Shown here: piece after piece, positions 35,031 through 42,887 of the stretch
Layout of the letters: every line of letters begins with the position of its first letter
Numbering within the stretch: the stretch's first letter is position 1
Assembly (NCBI GenBank): GCA_017427775.1
Contig: JAFRSD010000013.1
Coordinates: forward strand, 62,001 to 126,000
Reading direction: 5' to 3'
DNA length: 64,000 nucleotides
From: Lachnospiraceae bacterium
Lineage (GTDB): Bacteria > Bacillota > Clostridia > Lachnospirales > Lachnospiraceae
Made by a program: the position numbers and the translations under genes
The notes under the pieces: generated by a model
What the model was told of the DNA's origin: nothing
Database searches by the model: none
Seen by the model: only the letters and a program-made list of their open reading frames with translations

Positions 35031-37409
35031 ATGGAGTATTTGAGACTATATCAGCTGGATATAATGCTCGCGCTGATCGGCATCTGCATGGCATTTGCCG
35101 TATTGGTTCTCCTGTCAAGGGCGCTTCCGAAGAAACGGCGGCTGATCATTCTTGCGATTGAGCTGACCGGTATGTTTCTGCTCGGATTTGACCGCCTTAC
35201 CTACATCTATAACGGAGACGTCAGCGATAAGGGCTATTATATGGTGCGGCTAAGCAATGCAATGATCTTTGCATTGATGCCTTTCTGCGCGTTCGTATTT
35301 GCCCACTATATCATGAATCTGCTGGAAGAGGAACGCCAGGTTGCCGTTCCGAAACGGCTCTGGGTCGCGATGGGCGTTTCCCTCATCGGTATTGCGGTCG
35401 TGATCGTGGGGCATTTTAACGAGCTGTACTATTATTTCGACGATTCGAACTGGTATCACAGAGGGAATCTGTTCGCTCTCAGCTTCGTGATCCCCGGGAT
35501 TTCGGTCATCCTGATGGCTTGGGTGGTCATCCAATACCGAAAATATTTCAGCAAGCTTTTATTTGTTTCGATCCTGTTGTTCCTGTTCGGACCGATTGCG
35601 GCCGCGATCGTACAGGTGCTGTTCACGGACGGGTTGTCGCTTCTTAACATCGCGCTTGTGATCACCTCGATTCTGATCTACATATTTGCCTACATCGATA
35701 TCAATGAGAAGGTTAACCGGGCCAATACGTTCAAGATCGAATACCTGGAAAAGCAGCGGAAACTGTCGGAGCGCATGTTCGAACAGACGGCGACGGCGCT
35801 TGCAAACTCGATCGATGCCAAGGACGAGTATACGCGAGGCCATTCGCTTCGTGTTGCCGAGTATTCGGAGAAGATCGCGAGACGTATCGGAAAGAGCGAA
35901 GAGGAATGTAAGAAGGTATTCTATACCGCGCTTCTGCACGATGTTGGTAAAATCGGTATCGCGGACAGCATTATCACGAAGAACGGTCGGCTGACGGACG
36001 AGGAGTATCAGACTATTAAGCAGCATCCTGTCATCGGAAACCAGATTCTGTTGAGCATCAGCGATTATCCGTATCTCGGCGTCGGCGCGCATTACCACCA
36101 TGAGCGTTATGACGGAAAAGGATACCCTGAGGGCTTGAAGGGAGAGGAGATTCCCGAGGTAGCTAGGATCATTTCGGTTGCGGACGCATATGACGCGATG
36201 ACGTCCAACCGTAGTTATCGTTCCGCCATTCCGCAGCAGATCGTGCGTGAGGAGATCGTCAAGAACTCCGGAACGCAGTTCGATCCGAAGATGGCCCGCG
36301 TCATGCAGTATCTGATCGATATCGATAACAATTATACGATGAAAGAGCGGAAGGCGGTCACGCAGGTCATTGACGACGGTACGCTTACCTGTGATTCTTT
36401 CGCCAACGAAGTCTCGGACGGCATCCTGCTTTCCACGCATGCCGTGAAGATCCGGTTCTGCTATGAGCCCGATAAGAGCCGGCCCGACGCCGGTTATCCG
36501 AGCATTATCCTTTTTGATTCACTTGATTCCCGTTATCACAGAAGCGAGAAATCGGCCCGCGAACTGTTTTATACGGAGTATGCCGTGATTCGCGCGGACG
36601 GCGAGGTTACAAACGGCGAAGCCCGAAAGACCAATGTCCGGAAGAGTAAGCTGAAAGCGGAGACTGCCGGTGAAGCAGGCGATTCACAGATCTTCGAGAT
36701 TGAGGCTGTCAGAGTCCGTGATCATGCGAGCATTAAGATTAACAACGGGAAGGATCTGATCGATGTGATCGTTGCATTTCCCGATTGTACCCGGTTCTCC
36801 TATATCGGACTTACGGGTGAGCATTGCACGATCGACAACGTGAGGATCAGCCATGCGGATGAGGAAACATCCGGTTCCGATATCCCGCGGATTGCCGAAG
36901 AGATCAGCTATATTCGGGAGAATGAAGGCGATATCCCGAACGTACAGGTTGATACGTTCCGCTCGGATGCCACGAAGGGCATCGAAGTTACCGACGGCTT
37001 GAAGATAACGTTCCATTCGTTGAGTCTTCCGACAGCCAGACTGATATGGCATTGTCCTTACATCGTCCTGTTCTGGTCGGAAAACGGCGAAGTCAAAGGA
37101 AATAACAGCCGTGAATACGGCCTTGTCCGTCTGGACGGAGAGTACTGGGACGGCGTCGGCGTCAAGAACGAGATGACCATGGTGAAGAAGGATGACTTTG
37201 TCGGCTGGGATGACTGGAAGAAGTCTCACAAGGCAGGTCTTGACATAACCGTAACGTTCAGGCGTAACGCCAACCGGATCACCGTAATGACCGACAATCT
37301 GGGACTGTTTATCGAGAATACCACGATCCTTCCGCCTGAGGCAGGCGTTGTATACGTCGCGCTTTCCGGCGACCAGTGCGCGATTACGAACATCAAAATC
37401 TTCACATAA
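35031..37409 (+). CDS. 7TM HD-GYP phosphodiesterase with duplicated C-terminal domain
   Basis: This 792-residue protein starts with seven hydrophobic segments (about residues 7-220), like the 7TM regions of some sensor kinases. A linker helix leads to an HD-GYP domain (about 255-430), with metal site LLHDVGKIGI (about 300-310) and HHERYDGKGYP (about 354-364). HD-GYP enzymes hydrolyse cyclic di-GMP. The last 350 residues have two related segments, ending FSYIGLTGEHCTIDNVRI and VVYVALSGDQCAITNIKIF. They look like two beta-sandwich (jelly-roll or lectin-like) domains. By topology they would be cytoplasmic, which is unusual. It pairs with the GGDEF gene before it. Confidence 0.88.
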   Translation: MEYLRLYQLDIMLALIGICMAFAVLVLLSRALPKKRRLIILAIELTGMFLLGFDRLTYIYNGDVSDKGYYMVRLSNAMIFALMPFCAFVFAHYIMNLLEEERQVAVPKRLWVAMGVSLIGIAVVIVGHFNELYYYFDDSNWYHRGNLFALSFVIPGISVILMAWVVIQYRKYFSKLLFVSILLFLFGPIAAAIVQVLFTDGLSLLNIALVITSILIYIFAYIDINEKVNRANTFKIEYLEKQRKLSERMFEQTATALANSIDAKDEYTRGHSLRVAEYSEKIARRIGKSEEECKKVFYTALLHDVGKIGIADSIITKNGRLTDEEYQTIKQHPVIGNQILLSISDYPYLGVGAHYHHERYDGKGYPEGLKGEEIPEVARIISVADAYDAMTSNRSYRSAIPQQIVREEIVKNSGTQFDPKMARVMQYLIDIDNNYTMKERKAVTQVIDDGTLTCDSFANEVSDGILLSTHAVKIRFCYEPDKSRPDAGYPSIILFDSLDSRYHRSEKSARELFYTEYAVIRADGEVTNGEARKTNVRKSKLKAETAGEAGDSQIFEIEAVRVRDHASIKINNGKDLIDVIVAFPDCTRFSYIGLTGEHCTIDNVRISHADEETSGSDIPRIAEEISYIRENEGDIPNVQVDTFRSDATKGIEVTDGLKITFHSLSLPTARLIWHCPYIVLFWSENGEVKGNNSREYGLVRLDGEYWDGVGVKNEMTMVKKDDFVGWDDWKKSHKAGLDITVTFRRNANRITVMTDNLGLFIENTTILPPEAGVVYVALSGDQCAITNIKIFT

Positions 37410-37412
37410 AGT

Positions 37413-37436
37413 TGCTCAAATATAATTGAGCATTTT
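37413..37436 (+). terminator. Short terminator after the HD-GYP gene
   Basis: TGCTCAA (37413-37419) pairs with TTGAGCA (37426-37432), followed by TTTT. The stem is A+T-rich and probably weak. Confidence 0.6.
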
Positions 37437-37451
37437 CGCTCCCGATAACTC

Positions 37452-37480
37452 TTGCTGACGGCATGGAAATGTCGTATATT
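37452..37480 (+). promoter_or_regulatory. Promoter of the InlB-repeat protein gene
   Basis: TTGCTG (37452-37457), 17 bases and TATATT (37475-37480). The leader is about 110 bases and contains a hydrophobic upstream frame from 37513 that is in phase with the gene. Confidence 0.65.
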
Positions 37481-37599
37481 GTAAGCGTGGGAATAATAAA
37501 GGGAGAAGATTTTTGTTATTGGGAATGTTAGGGGTTTTTCTCATTTTTGAATTCTTTCGGCATTATTTCCGCAAATTAAATAATTCCGGGAGGAAAGAA

Positions 37600-38274
37600 A
37601 TGAAAAGAACACTTATGAAGATGATTACGGCATTGACGCTCGTAATCGCAATGGCAGCCGGGATGGCTGCCGGATTCGGCAGAAAGGCCGAAGCAGGTTC
37701 CTACACCTATACGATTACATTTAAAGGTAACGGCGGAACGATTACGTATGGGGGAAAGACTTATACTACATTCACGATGACCGCCGGCAGCGGGGCAATA
37801 ATCGGATGCCCTAAGGCAACTCGTTCAGGATACACGTTTCTCGGTTACAATACGACGAGTACCGCAACTACAGCAAAATATCCTGCAGGACAGCCGATTC
37901 CGGTTTCCGGTAACATGACGCTTTATGCTGTTTGGAAGAAGAATGCATCACCAACCTTGACCGTTACTTACAATGTTAACTCAAATAACTGGTTTATTGA
38001 CCGTGATGGAATAGGGGTAGGTGGTGTTAACACCAATCACCTGGTTCAGTATGGCCGTTTACGGACGTCAAAATGTACTATCGCTGATATGCCTAAAATC
38101 AACGCCTATGGTATCCATCCTAAGAATACGGTAAGCTTCTGGGTTCCGAATGTCGACGGAAAGAATTACACTAATTGTCTGATAAAAGATTTAAACAATT
38201 GGACTATTCAGGGCGTCTTGGATTATATTGGTAAGCCGAACGCAACGAGTATCACATTTAATCAGTTCCAATAA
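37600..38274 (+). CDS. Secreted protein with InlB B-type (Listeria-Bacteroides) repeat
   Basis: This 224-residue protein has a signal peptide (MKRTLMKMITALTLVIAMAA, cleavage likely after AEA) and one InlB B-repeat: ITFKGNGGTITYGG, RSGYTFLGYNTT and GNMTLYAVW. These beta-grasp-like repeats are common in cell-surface proteins of Firmicutes. The C-terminal half (about residues 110-224) has no family that I recognise. It has no LPxTG or membrane anchor, so it may be released or wall-bound. I chose ATG 37600, which has GGGAGGAAAG just upstream. A strong terminator follows. Confidence 0.8.
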   Translation: MKRTLMKMITALTLVIAMAAGMAAGFGRKAEAGSYTYTITFKGNGGTITYGGKTYTTFTMTAGSGAIIGCPKATRSGYTFLGYNTTSTATTAKYPAGQPIPVSGNMTLYAVWKKNASPTLTVTYNVNSNNWFIDRDGIGVGGVNTNHLVQYGRLRTSKCTIADMPKINAYGIHPKNTVSFWVPNVDGKNYTNCLIKDLNNWTIQGVLDYIGKPNATSITFNQFQ

Positions 38275-38316
38275 GTGTTTCGGCAGTCGTATTTGGTATT
38301 TGATTATAAATGAAAC

Positions 38317-38349
38317 AAAGCCGGCGGAGTTGTGATCCGCCGGCTTTTT
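38317..38349. terminator. Terminator between convergent genes
   Basis: AAAGCCGGCGGA (38317-38328) and TCCGCCGGCTTT (38336-38347) form a perfect 12-bp stem with TT after it. On the other strand an AAAGCC tail gives weaker termination for the minus-strand gene, so it may work in both directions. Confidence 0.88.
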
Positions 38350-38404
38350 GTACGTTTGTGAATAACGTTATTCAAGATTTTCTGGAACCTGAATGGGAGC
38401 GTAG

Positions 38405-38629
38405 TCAATCTTCCGGTTTATTGCCGGTGCCGCCGCAGGCAGGGCACTTCTTAGAACCGAAGCACTGTTCGCATTCCGCCTGGCCGGTGCCGTTACAATC
38501 CTGGCAGGTTTCTTCCCCGTGGTTGCCGGTTCCGTTGCACTCCTTACAAGAGTTGCCGTTCTCATCCTTTGCGGTGCCTTTACATTTCCAGCAGAGCTTC
38601 AGAATCTTGCCGCTGCCGTGGCAGGACAT
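38405..38629 (-). CDS. DnaJ-type zinc-ribbon segment, cut off from its lipoprotein by an in-frame stop
   Basis: This 74-codon frame holds six CxxCxGx motifs (CHGSG, CKGTA, CNGTG, CNGTG, CFGSK and CGGTG types). It is in the same frame as the upstream lipoprotein gene and only the codons TAA and TGC lie between. Upstream of its ATG there is no ribosome site, so it is probably not made alone. With the two motifs before the stop, the whole would have eight motifs, that is, two DnaJ-like cysteine-rich domains. It is best read as the C-terminal half of one broken gene; only a sequencing error or recoding would make it part of a full protein. Confidence 0.6.
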   Translation of the reverse strand: MSCHGSGKILKLCWKCKGTAKDENGNSCKECNGTGNHGEETCQDCNGTGQAECEQCFGSKKCPACGGTGNKPED

Positions 38630-38632
38630 GCA

Positions 38633-39298
38633 TTACGCAACGCCTGTCGCGTCACAGCGCTCACAATCGCCGGTACCCTGGCATACCGAGCAGCCTTCAT
38701 CCTTGCGGGGTTCGTTGGGACCGGGCTCGGGATTATCCGGTTCGGGGGCAAATGCAACATCATTCTCCACGTGAACCTCTGCCTGCACCTGAACACCGCA
38801 CTCCTGAGAGGTGCACTGAATGGTTTCATCAGCCACTTTCAGGGCTTCTTCGGCTTGGGATTTGGCGCAATTGGCACGGACAACCGTCATGTTAACCGTG
38901 GCGCCTTCCTTCAGGTACCCTTCGTCCTTCGAACTGCGGACAATATCCTCAACAGCACCGTCAATGCCTCGTCCGACAATCGCACAGCGATCCTCGATCT
39001 TCTTGGCATCTTCATTCAGTGCCTTATAAGCGACAACTTCATGGCCCTTTACATAAAGCAGAAAGTCAGGATTAATGCTGACCTCTACCGCAAAATCACA
39101 ATTCTCGGGCGCGTCCTTCAACGCCTGCTGCACCGGAGATTCCGCCGGTTCGGTCGGCTTTTCGGTGGGGGTCTCGGTTACAACCGTTTCGGTGGGAGTT
39201 GGAGTAGTATCCTTTCCGGAGTCTTTCTTTCCACACGCGGCAAATGCCAGAACGGTTGTCATACACAATAAAAGGATCAGAAATCTTCGTCTATTCAT
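38633..39298 (-). CDS. Lipoprotein with zinc-ribbon start, truncated by TAA
   Basis: This 221-residue lipoprotein has a signal peptide with lipobox (C22 in AFAACGKK), a Thr/Pro/Glu linker and a folded domain (about residues 60-175). It then has CSVCQGTG and CERCDATG before an in-frame TAA at 38633-38635. The frame goes on in the next gene with the same motif pattern. The stop could come from CAA (Gln). DnaJ-type CxxCxGxG motifs bind zinc and are unusual on an outside lipoprotein. AAGGAGGT lies 8 bases before the start. The domain has no family that I recognise; it is on the minus strand, convergent with the InlB-repeat gene. Confidence 0.7.
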   Translation of the reverse strand: MNRRRFLILLLCMTTVLAFAACGKKDSGKDTTPTPTETVVTETPTEKPTEPAESPVQQALKDAPENCDFAVEVSINPDFLLYVKGHEVVAYKALNEDAKKIEDRCAIVGRGIDGAVEDIVRSSKDEGYLKEGATVNMTVVRANCAKSQAEEALKVADETIQCTSQECGVQVQAEVHVENDVAFAPEPDNPEPGPNEPRKDEGCSVCQGTGDCERCDATGVA

Positions 39299-39837
39299 GG
39301 AAGGTTACCTCCTTATCGCTTTTCTTGGGACAAGAATAACATGTCGGGAAGCCGCTCCGCAAGGCAAGTCGGAGCAGGGTGGAAGGCGGAAAAAAGATAA
39401 GAGAAGAAAAATAAAGAAAATTGACGCGTGGAATGTCAAACGGTCTGATTTGTTCAATTATTTGAAAAGTTCAACGATTATTTATTTTATTTTTCTATTT
39501 AATTAACTTACTGTATTCTTGTGGGACAATTATGGAGAGATTACTTGATTACGCGAGGGAGAGTGGGCTTTTTTTTGCGCGTTTTTGAGGGATTTTCATG
39601 ATTGTTACTATTAGAAAACTGTGGAGGAAAGGGAATAATTATTTAAACTCAATTATGAAGAATGAAGACGATTACAGCCGCAATGGCGATAATCGCGACG
39701 GATGTGGGAATGACAGCCCCATTGGACGGAACAGGTATTTTTGCAATTTAGTTTTTCCGACAATGGGGGATATCGTACAACAAAAGGGAAACAGATATTT
39801 AGTGGAACATGAAACTAAAGGATATGAGGTAATTGTG
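39299..39837. other. A+T-rich intergenic region
   Basis: About 540 bases lie between the divergent lipoprotein and secreted-protein genes. The minus-strand Shine-Dalgarno of the lipoprotein gene is near 39306. I see no terminator, tRNA or firm promoter. A 29-codon frame at 39662 (MKTITAAMAIIATD) and an in-frame extension of the next gene back to 39598 lack good ribosome sites. Confidence 0.5.
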
Positions 39838-40887
39838 ATGAGAAAACTATTTAGAAATAATTTGATGCCTATTATGATGGTTCTTGTAATTATGATTGGT
39901 ATTTTACCTGTTCAGCAGGCTAAGGCAGCTTCTTGCTCTCATGGGTCGTATTCAACACGTACATTTCAACCTACATGTACCCAAGAAGGAAGATATGAAA
40001 CTTATTGTACCAAATGTGGAAAGGTGGTTAACGGGGGGCGGACTTCGGCAGCACTTGGTCATAAATATAGAATTTGGGATGAATCCGGAACGGTTTCCAT
40101 TAAGTGTTGCAGAGACAATTGCAGACAAAAATTGGCCAGCAAGGTATATGATCTCGATTCTTTTTCAAAATACTATAAGGCACAGGGAAAGGTATTCAGC
40201 TATTATGTAACCGCTGCACAAGATGCTATTCTGAGCTGCTGGCTTCGTTATACATATGATTTTTCTGATAGAGAAACTGCAGATAGAATGGTAGAGTATT
40301 ATCGAAAGAGTAATGCAGATTGGGTACCGCTTCCGTCTTCAAAGATTGAAGATGCCAAGAAATTCATTGAAGCCTGTGCTGTATTGGGGCAGAGAACTCA
40401 CAAAAACTCAAAAGGAAAAGTTGTTTATGACTTCAAAAATGCGGATAATCTGAGCCGTGGTCTTTGCTGCAATGCTTATATTGGATTTCTTGAATTGAAG
40501 GGAAATATAAAGAACGATACAAGATATAAGGTTTTCAAATGGTCACTTACCGGGTTAAGTTTGGTTAATAAAGATTTCAAGTATGCATATAAGGCAGCCA
40601 AATGGCTGATTTCAGGATATGCAAATATATGTAATCTGGGAATCTCTCTCTGTTACCAGTATGTAAGAAGATCGGATATTTTAGACTTTGCTTGCTGGCT
40701 TGACAACGAATCATTTTATAATCTGGTTATGAATCTTGATGTATGCTACAAAAGAGTTTTAGATAAACCATATGGTCAAGCGAATGAAGCTTCGCATAAT
40801 AATTTCATTGCATATGTTAATTATCGATTGAATGAAGAATTCAAGAGAATTTGGGGCGTAGAGCTTTCTTCAATCAAGGGACTCTAA
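39838..40887 (+). CDS. Secreted cysteine-rich protein, function unknown
   Basis: This 349-residue protein has a signal peptide (MRKLFRNNLMPIMMVLVIM, cleavage likely after VQQAKA). After it comes a small Cys/His module, CSHGSYSTRTFQPTC and YCTKCGKVVN with LGHKY, of a type seen in Firmicutes surface proteins. The rest is probably helical and has several cysteines, no known family. The coding sequence is much richer in A+T than its neighbours, which suggests horizontal transfer. I chose ATG 39838, with TGAGGT before it, because it gives a clean signal peptide. The frame extends upstream to 39598, without signal features. Confidence 0.68.
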   Translation: MRKLFRNNLMPIMMVLVIMIGILPVQQAKAASCSHGSYSTRTFQPTCTQEGRYETYCTKCGKVVNGGRTSAALGHKYRIWDESGTVSIKCCRDNCRQKLASKVYDLDSFSKYYKAQGKVFSYYVTAAQDAILSCWLRYTYDFSDRETADRMVEYYRKSNADWVPLPSSKIEDAKKFIEACAVLGQRTHKNSKGKVVYDFKNADNLSRGLCCNAYIGFLELKGNIKNDTRYKVFKWSLTGLSLVNKDFKYAYKAAKWLISGYANICNLGISLCYQYVRRSDILDFACWLDNESFYNLVMNLDVCYKRVLDKPYGQANEASHNNFIAYVNYRLNEEFKRIWGVELSSIKGL

Positions 40888-40917
40888 GCAATACACAGAT
40901 AGTGTTCTAGAAACCTG

Positions 40918-41334
40918 TTATTCCCTCATCCACTCCTCTGGTGTAAACGCCGGGACGTCATAACCGGCAAAGTCTGCGGTGTTGCGCGTGATGATGCAGT
41001 CGCATTTGGCGGAACGGGCGCAGACGGAGAGGAGACAGTCTTCAAAGTCGCGGGAGCGTTTTTCGAAAGCGAGAAGAACGTCGGAGTTAGTAACGTCGCA
41101 GACGGACGCGATGTCAAGTACTTTGCCGATGGCAAGATATGCGGCATCCGTGCTGTGCAGATGTTTGCGAACAATGTAGAAGATGTCCGTAACGCACGAA
41201 GCGGATACGAATCCGGTGACCAGGCGGTCCTCGCAAAGCTGAAGAAGCGCAGCGGAACCGTCACAGAGGCCTTCCCGTTCGAGCATGACATCGAGAAAGA
41301 TATTGGTATCAATCATGATTCGTGAGTTCTTCAC
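40918..41334 (-). CDS. PIN-domain toxin
   Basis: This 138-residue ribonuclease-like protein has the PIN pattern: IMIDTNIFLDVMLERE at the start, DFEDCLLSVCAR in the middle and DCIITRNTADFAG near the end, giving the acidic residues that hold metal. PIN toxins cut RNA. I chose the GTG at 41334 because AAGGAGG lies 6 bases upstream and the product (VKNSRIMIDTN) has the usual length; the ATG at 41316 is too far from the site. It overlaps the antitoxin gene by 26 bases. The stop is at the edge of the A+T-rich gene to the left. Confidence 0.85.
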   Translation of the reverse strand: MKNSRIMIDTNIFLDVMLEREGLCDGSAALLQLCEDRLVTGFVSASCVTDIFYIVRKHLHSTDAAYLAIGKVLDIASVCDVTNSDVLLAFEKRSRDFEDCLLSVCARSAKCDCIITRNTADFAGYDVPAFTPEEWMRE

Positions 41335-41530
41335 GGCGAGCCTCCTTCTCGGATTTATAGTCGACGGAAACATCCCGCAGTAAACCGCGCAGTGAATTAA
41401 CGGCAGAGACATTCGGAGAGATCATCTTCGCAATGGCTTTGCCGTTTTTTGTGATGATGATGTCCTCTGTGGATACAAGATTTAAGTATTTACCGAGATT
41501 GGTTTTGAATTCCGTAGCGGTGATAATCAT
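41309..41530 (-). CDS. Phd/YefM-type antitoxin
   Basis: This 73-residue protein starts MIITATEFKTNLGKYL and continues with IIITKNGKAIAKMISP, the Phd/YefM DNA-binding fold. The C-terminal part would bind and block the PIN toxin. AAGGAGGTG precedes the start. The gene is first in the pair, and both should be autoregulated from the promoter/operator at 41555-41592. Confidence 0.85.
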   Translation of the reverse strand: MIITATEFKTNLGKYLNLVSTEDIIITKNGKAIAKMISPNVSAVNSLRGLLRDVSVDYKSEKEARREELTNHD

Positions 41531-41554
41531 GACGGTGCACCTCCTTTTGATATG

Positions 41555-41592
41555 ATTATAAGCGATTTTCCTTTCTTACGCAATGAAAATCG
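41555..41592 (-). promoter_or_regulatory. Toxin-antitoxin promoter with operator-like inverted repeat
   Basis: On the minus strand TTGCGT (41583-41578), 17 bases and TATAAT (41560-41555) form the promoter. The inverted repeat CGATTTTC (41563-41570) / GAAAATCG (41585-41592) covers the spacer and -35 box, a fitting place for autorepression. Confidence 0.7.
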
Positions 41593-41775
41593 TACGAAAT
41601 ATGTACAAATTGTAGAATTATCGCACGATAGTTTTTTGTGACCTCCCAACACCTCTCATTCATTTGAATATACAAACAAGCATCTGATCTGTTCCTGATA
41701 CGGAACCGCAGTGGTTTGTTTCGCATTTCCGTGGAAGGAAGAGCCGGAGGAAAGTCTGGTCAAGGGGGGGACATT

Positions 41776-42822
41776 ATGAAAAGTAAGACATTAAGGATCT
41801 TGGTTGTTGCGATATGCAGCATCGTGATCATCGCGGAGGCGGTCCTGCTTGCGGTGATCTTCGGAAAGAAGAGCAATACTGTCAAGGCGGAGGACGGCAC
41901 GGACGGATACTACCCGGTGAAACGGGTAGTTCGGTGTACGACCCGGGATATGGTCAAGGAATACAAGTTCGATAAGTACGGACGGCTTACGGAAGTTTAT
42001 ACGAACGGGTTGCTCCGGCAGACTTTGCCGCTTTTGCGTTCGTGCTTCGGGGAAAGGCGGGAATTGTATTTCTATGACGCCCCCGGCAAGCTCGTACGGG
42101 TTCAGTACACGGAGAATGAATCGGAATGGGAAGCCGGTGAGGAAGAATGCAAGGGTATGATATTGATCAATGATACCCACGGAGGCGTTTCTTATATGTC
42201 TTCGCCGAACTTTGCTTTAGGTCCCACTTATCAGATTGTATATATGGACGAAGAGTCTATGACCGAATTGATTCCGGACAATCCGGAAAGCTACGGCGAG
42301 GACGGCCGGATTATTGAGAAAGAATGCCAGTACGGCTTAATCACGGGACGCCGGAGCCGCTTCACGTATGACGGAAATACCGTCTATAGGACGGATTATG
42401 ACGATGAAGGAAAGGTACTCCGGACATGCCGGTTCGAGTACGACGATCATGGACGGCTGGTTCTTGCTGCAGAGGAGAAGAACGGTCACGATACGGATGT
42501 GATCCGGTATGAATATGACGCGAAAGGCAACCTGATTGTTGAGGATCACCAAGGGAATGAGACCCATAAGAATTATCAGATTCGCTATACCTACGACCAG
42601 AAGGGCAATCTTCTGAAGGAAGAAGAGGACGAGACGTACGGTGAGAATTTCGTAAAAGAAGAGAGAGAGTATGAAACGGTCCTCGTAAAGGAAGAGTACC
42701 TGACCGATGAAGAGCGGAAGAGTCTCGGACTTTCCTATGACCCGGCTTGGGTTGAAGAGGATAAAACACTGCTCGATATCAAATCCTGGAACCTTACGGA
42801 TGATCTCAAGATCATCTACTGA
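41776..42822 (+). CDS. Membrane-anchored YD-repeat-like protein (paralogue D)
   Basis: This 348-residue protein has a transmembrane anchor (about residues 7-29) and no long linker. YD-like units are EYKFDKYGRLTEV, CRFEYDDHGRLVLAA, IRYEYDAKGNLIVED and IRYTYDQKGNLLKEE. The end EEYLTDEERKSLGLSYDPAWVEE...KSWNLTDDLKIIY has the same signature as paralogues B and C. A GGGGGGGAC stretch before ATG 41776 is an unusual but strong ribosome site, and it decides the start. It stands alone between a divergent toxin-antitoxin pair and a terminator. Confidence 0.72.
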   Translation: MKSKTLRILVVAICSIVIIAEAVLLAVIFGKKSNTVKAEDGTDGYYPVKRVVRCTTRDMVKEYKFDKYGRLTEVYTNGLLRQTLPLLRSCFGERRELYFYDAPGKLVRVQYTENESEWEAGEEECKGMILINDTHGGVSYMSSPNFALGPTYQIVYMDEESMTELIPDNPESYGEDGRIIEKECQYGLITGRRSRFTYDGNTVYRTDYDDEGKVLRTCRFEYDDHGRLVLAAEEKNGHDTDVIRYEYDAKGNLIVEDHQGNETHKNYQIRYTYDQKGNLLKEEEDETYGENFVKEEREYETVLVKEEYLTDEERKSLGLSYDPAWVEEDKTLLDIKSWNLTDDLKIIY

Positions 42823-42850
42823 TCTTTTAAAACCAACATAGAGAATAAGC

Positions 42851-42887
42851 AAAGCCGGCAGATTACAGTTTCTGCCGGCTTTCTTTA
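42851..42887. terminator. Shared terminator between paralogue D and the PHP gene
   Basis: AAAGCCGGCAGA (42851-42862) and TCTGCCGGCTTT (42871-42882) form a perfect 12-bp stem, followed by CTTT. The 3' arm and loop are the last codons and stop of the minus-strand gene. Confidence 0.85.

Noticed and set aside
37513-37599. Upstream in-frame extension (MLLGMLGVFLIFEF) of the InlB-repeat protein
   Set aside because: It would put a hydrophobic stretch before a clean signal peptide; GGGAGGAAAG supports ATG 37600.
38519-39271. 250-codon open frame on the + strand opposite the zinc-ribbon lipoprotein
   Set aside because: It is opposite a frame with signal peptide, lipobox and CxxC motifs and has no ribosome site or family pattern.
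39662-39751. 29-codon frame MKTITAAMAIIATD...
   Set aside because: It looks a little like a signal peptide but has no ribosome site and ends at once.
39598-39837. N-terminal extension of the A+T-rich secreted protein
   Set aside because: It would place the signal peptide 80 residues inside the protein; ATG 39838 has its own ribosome site.
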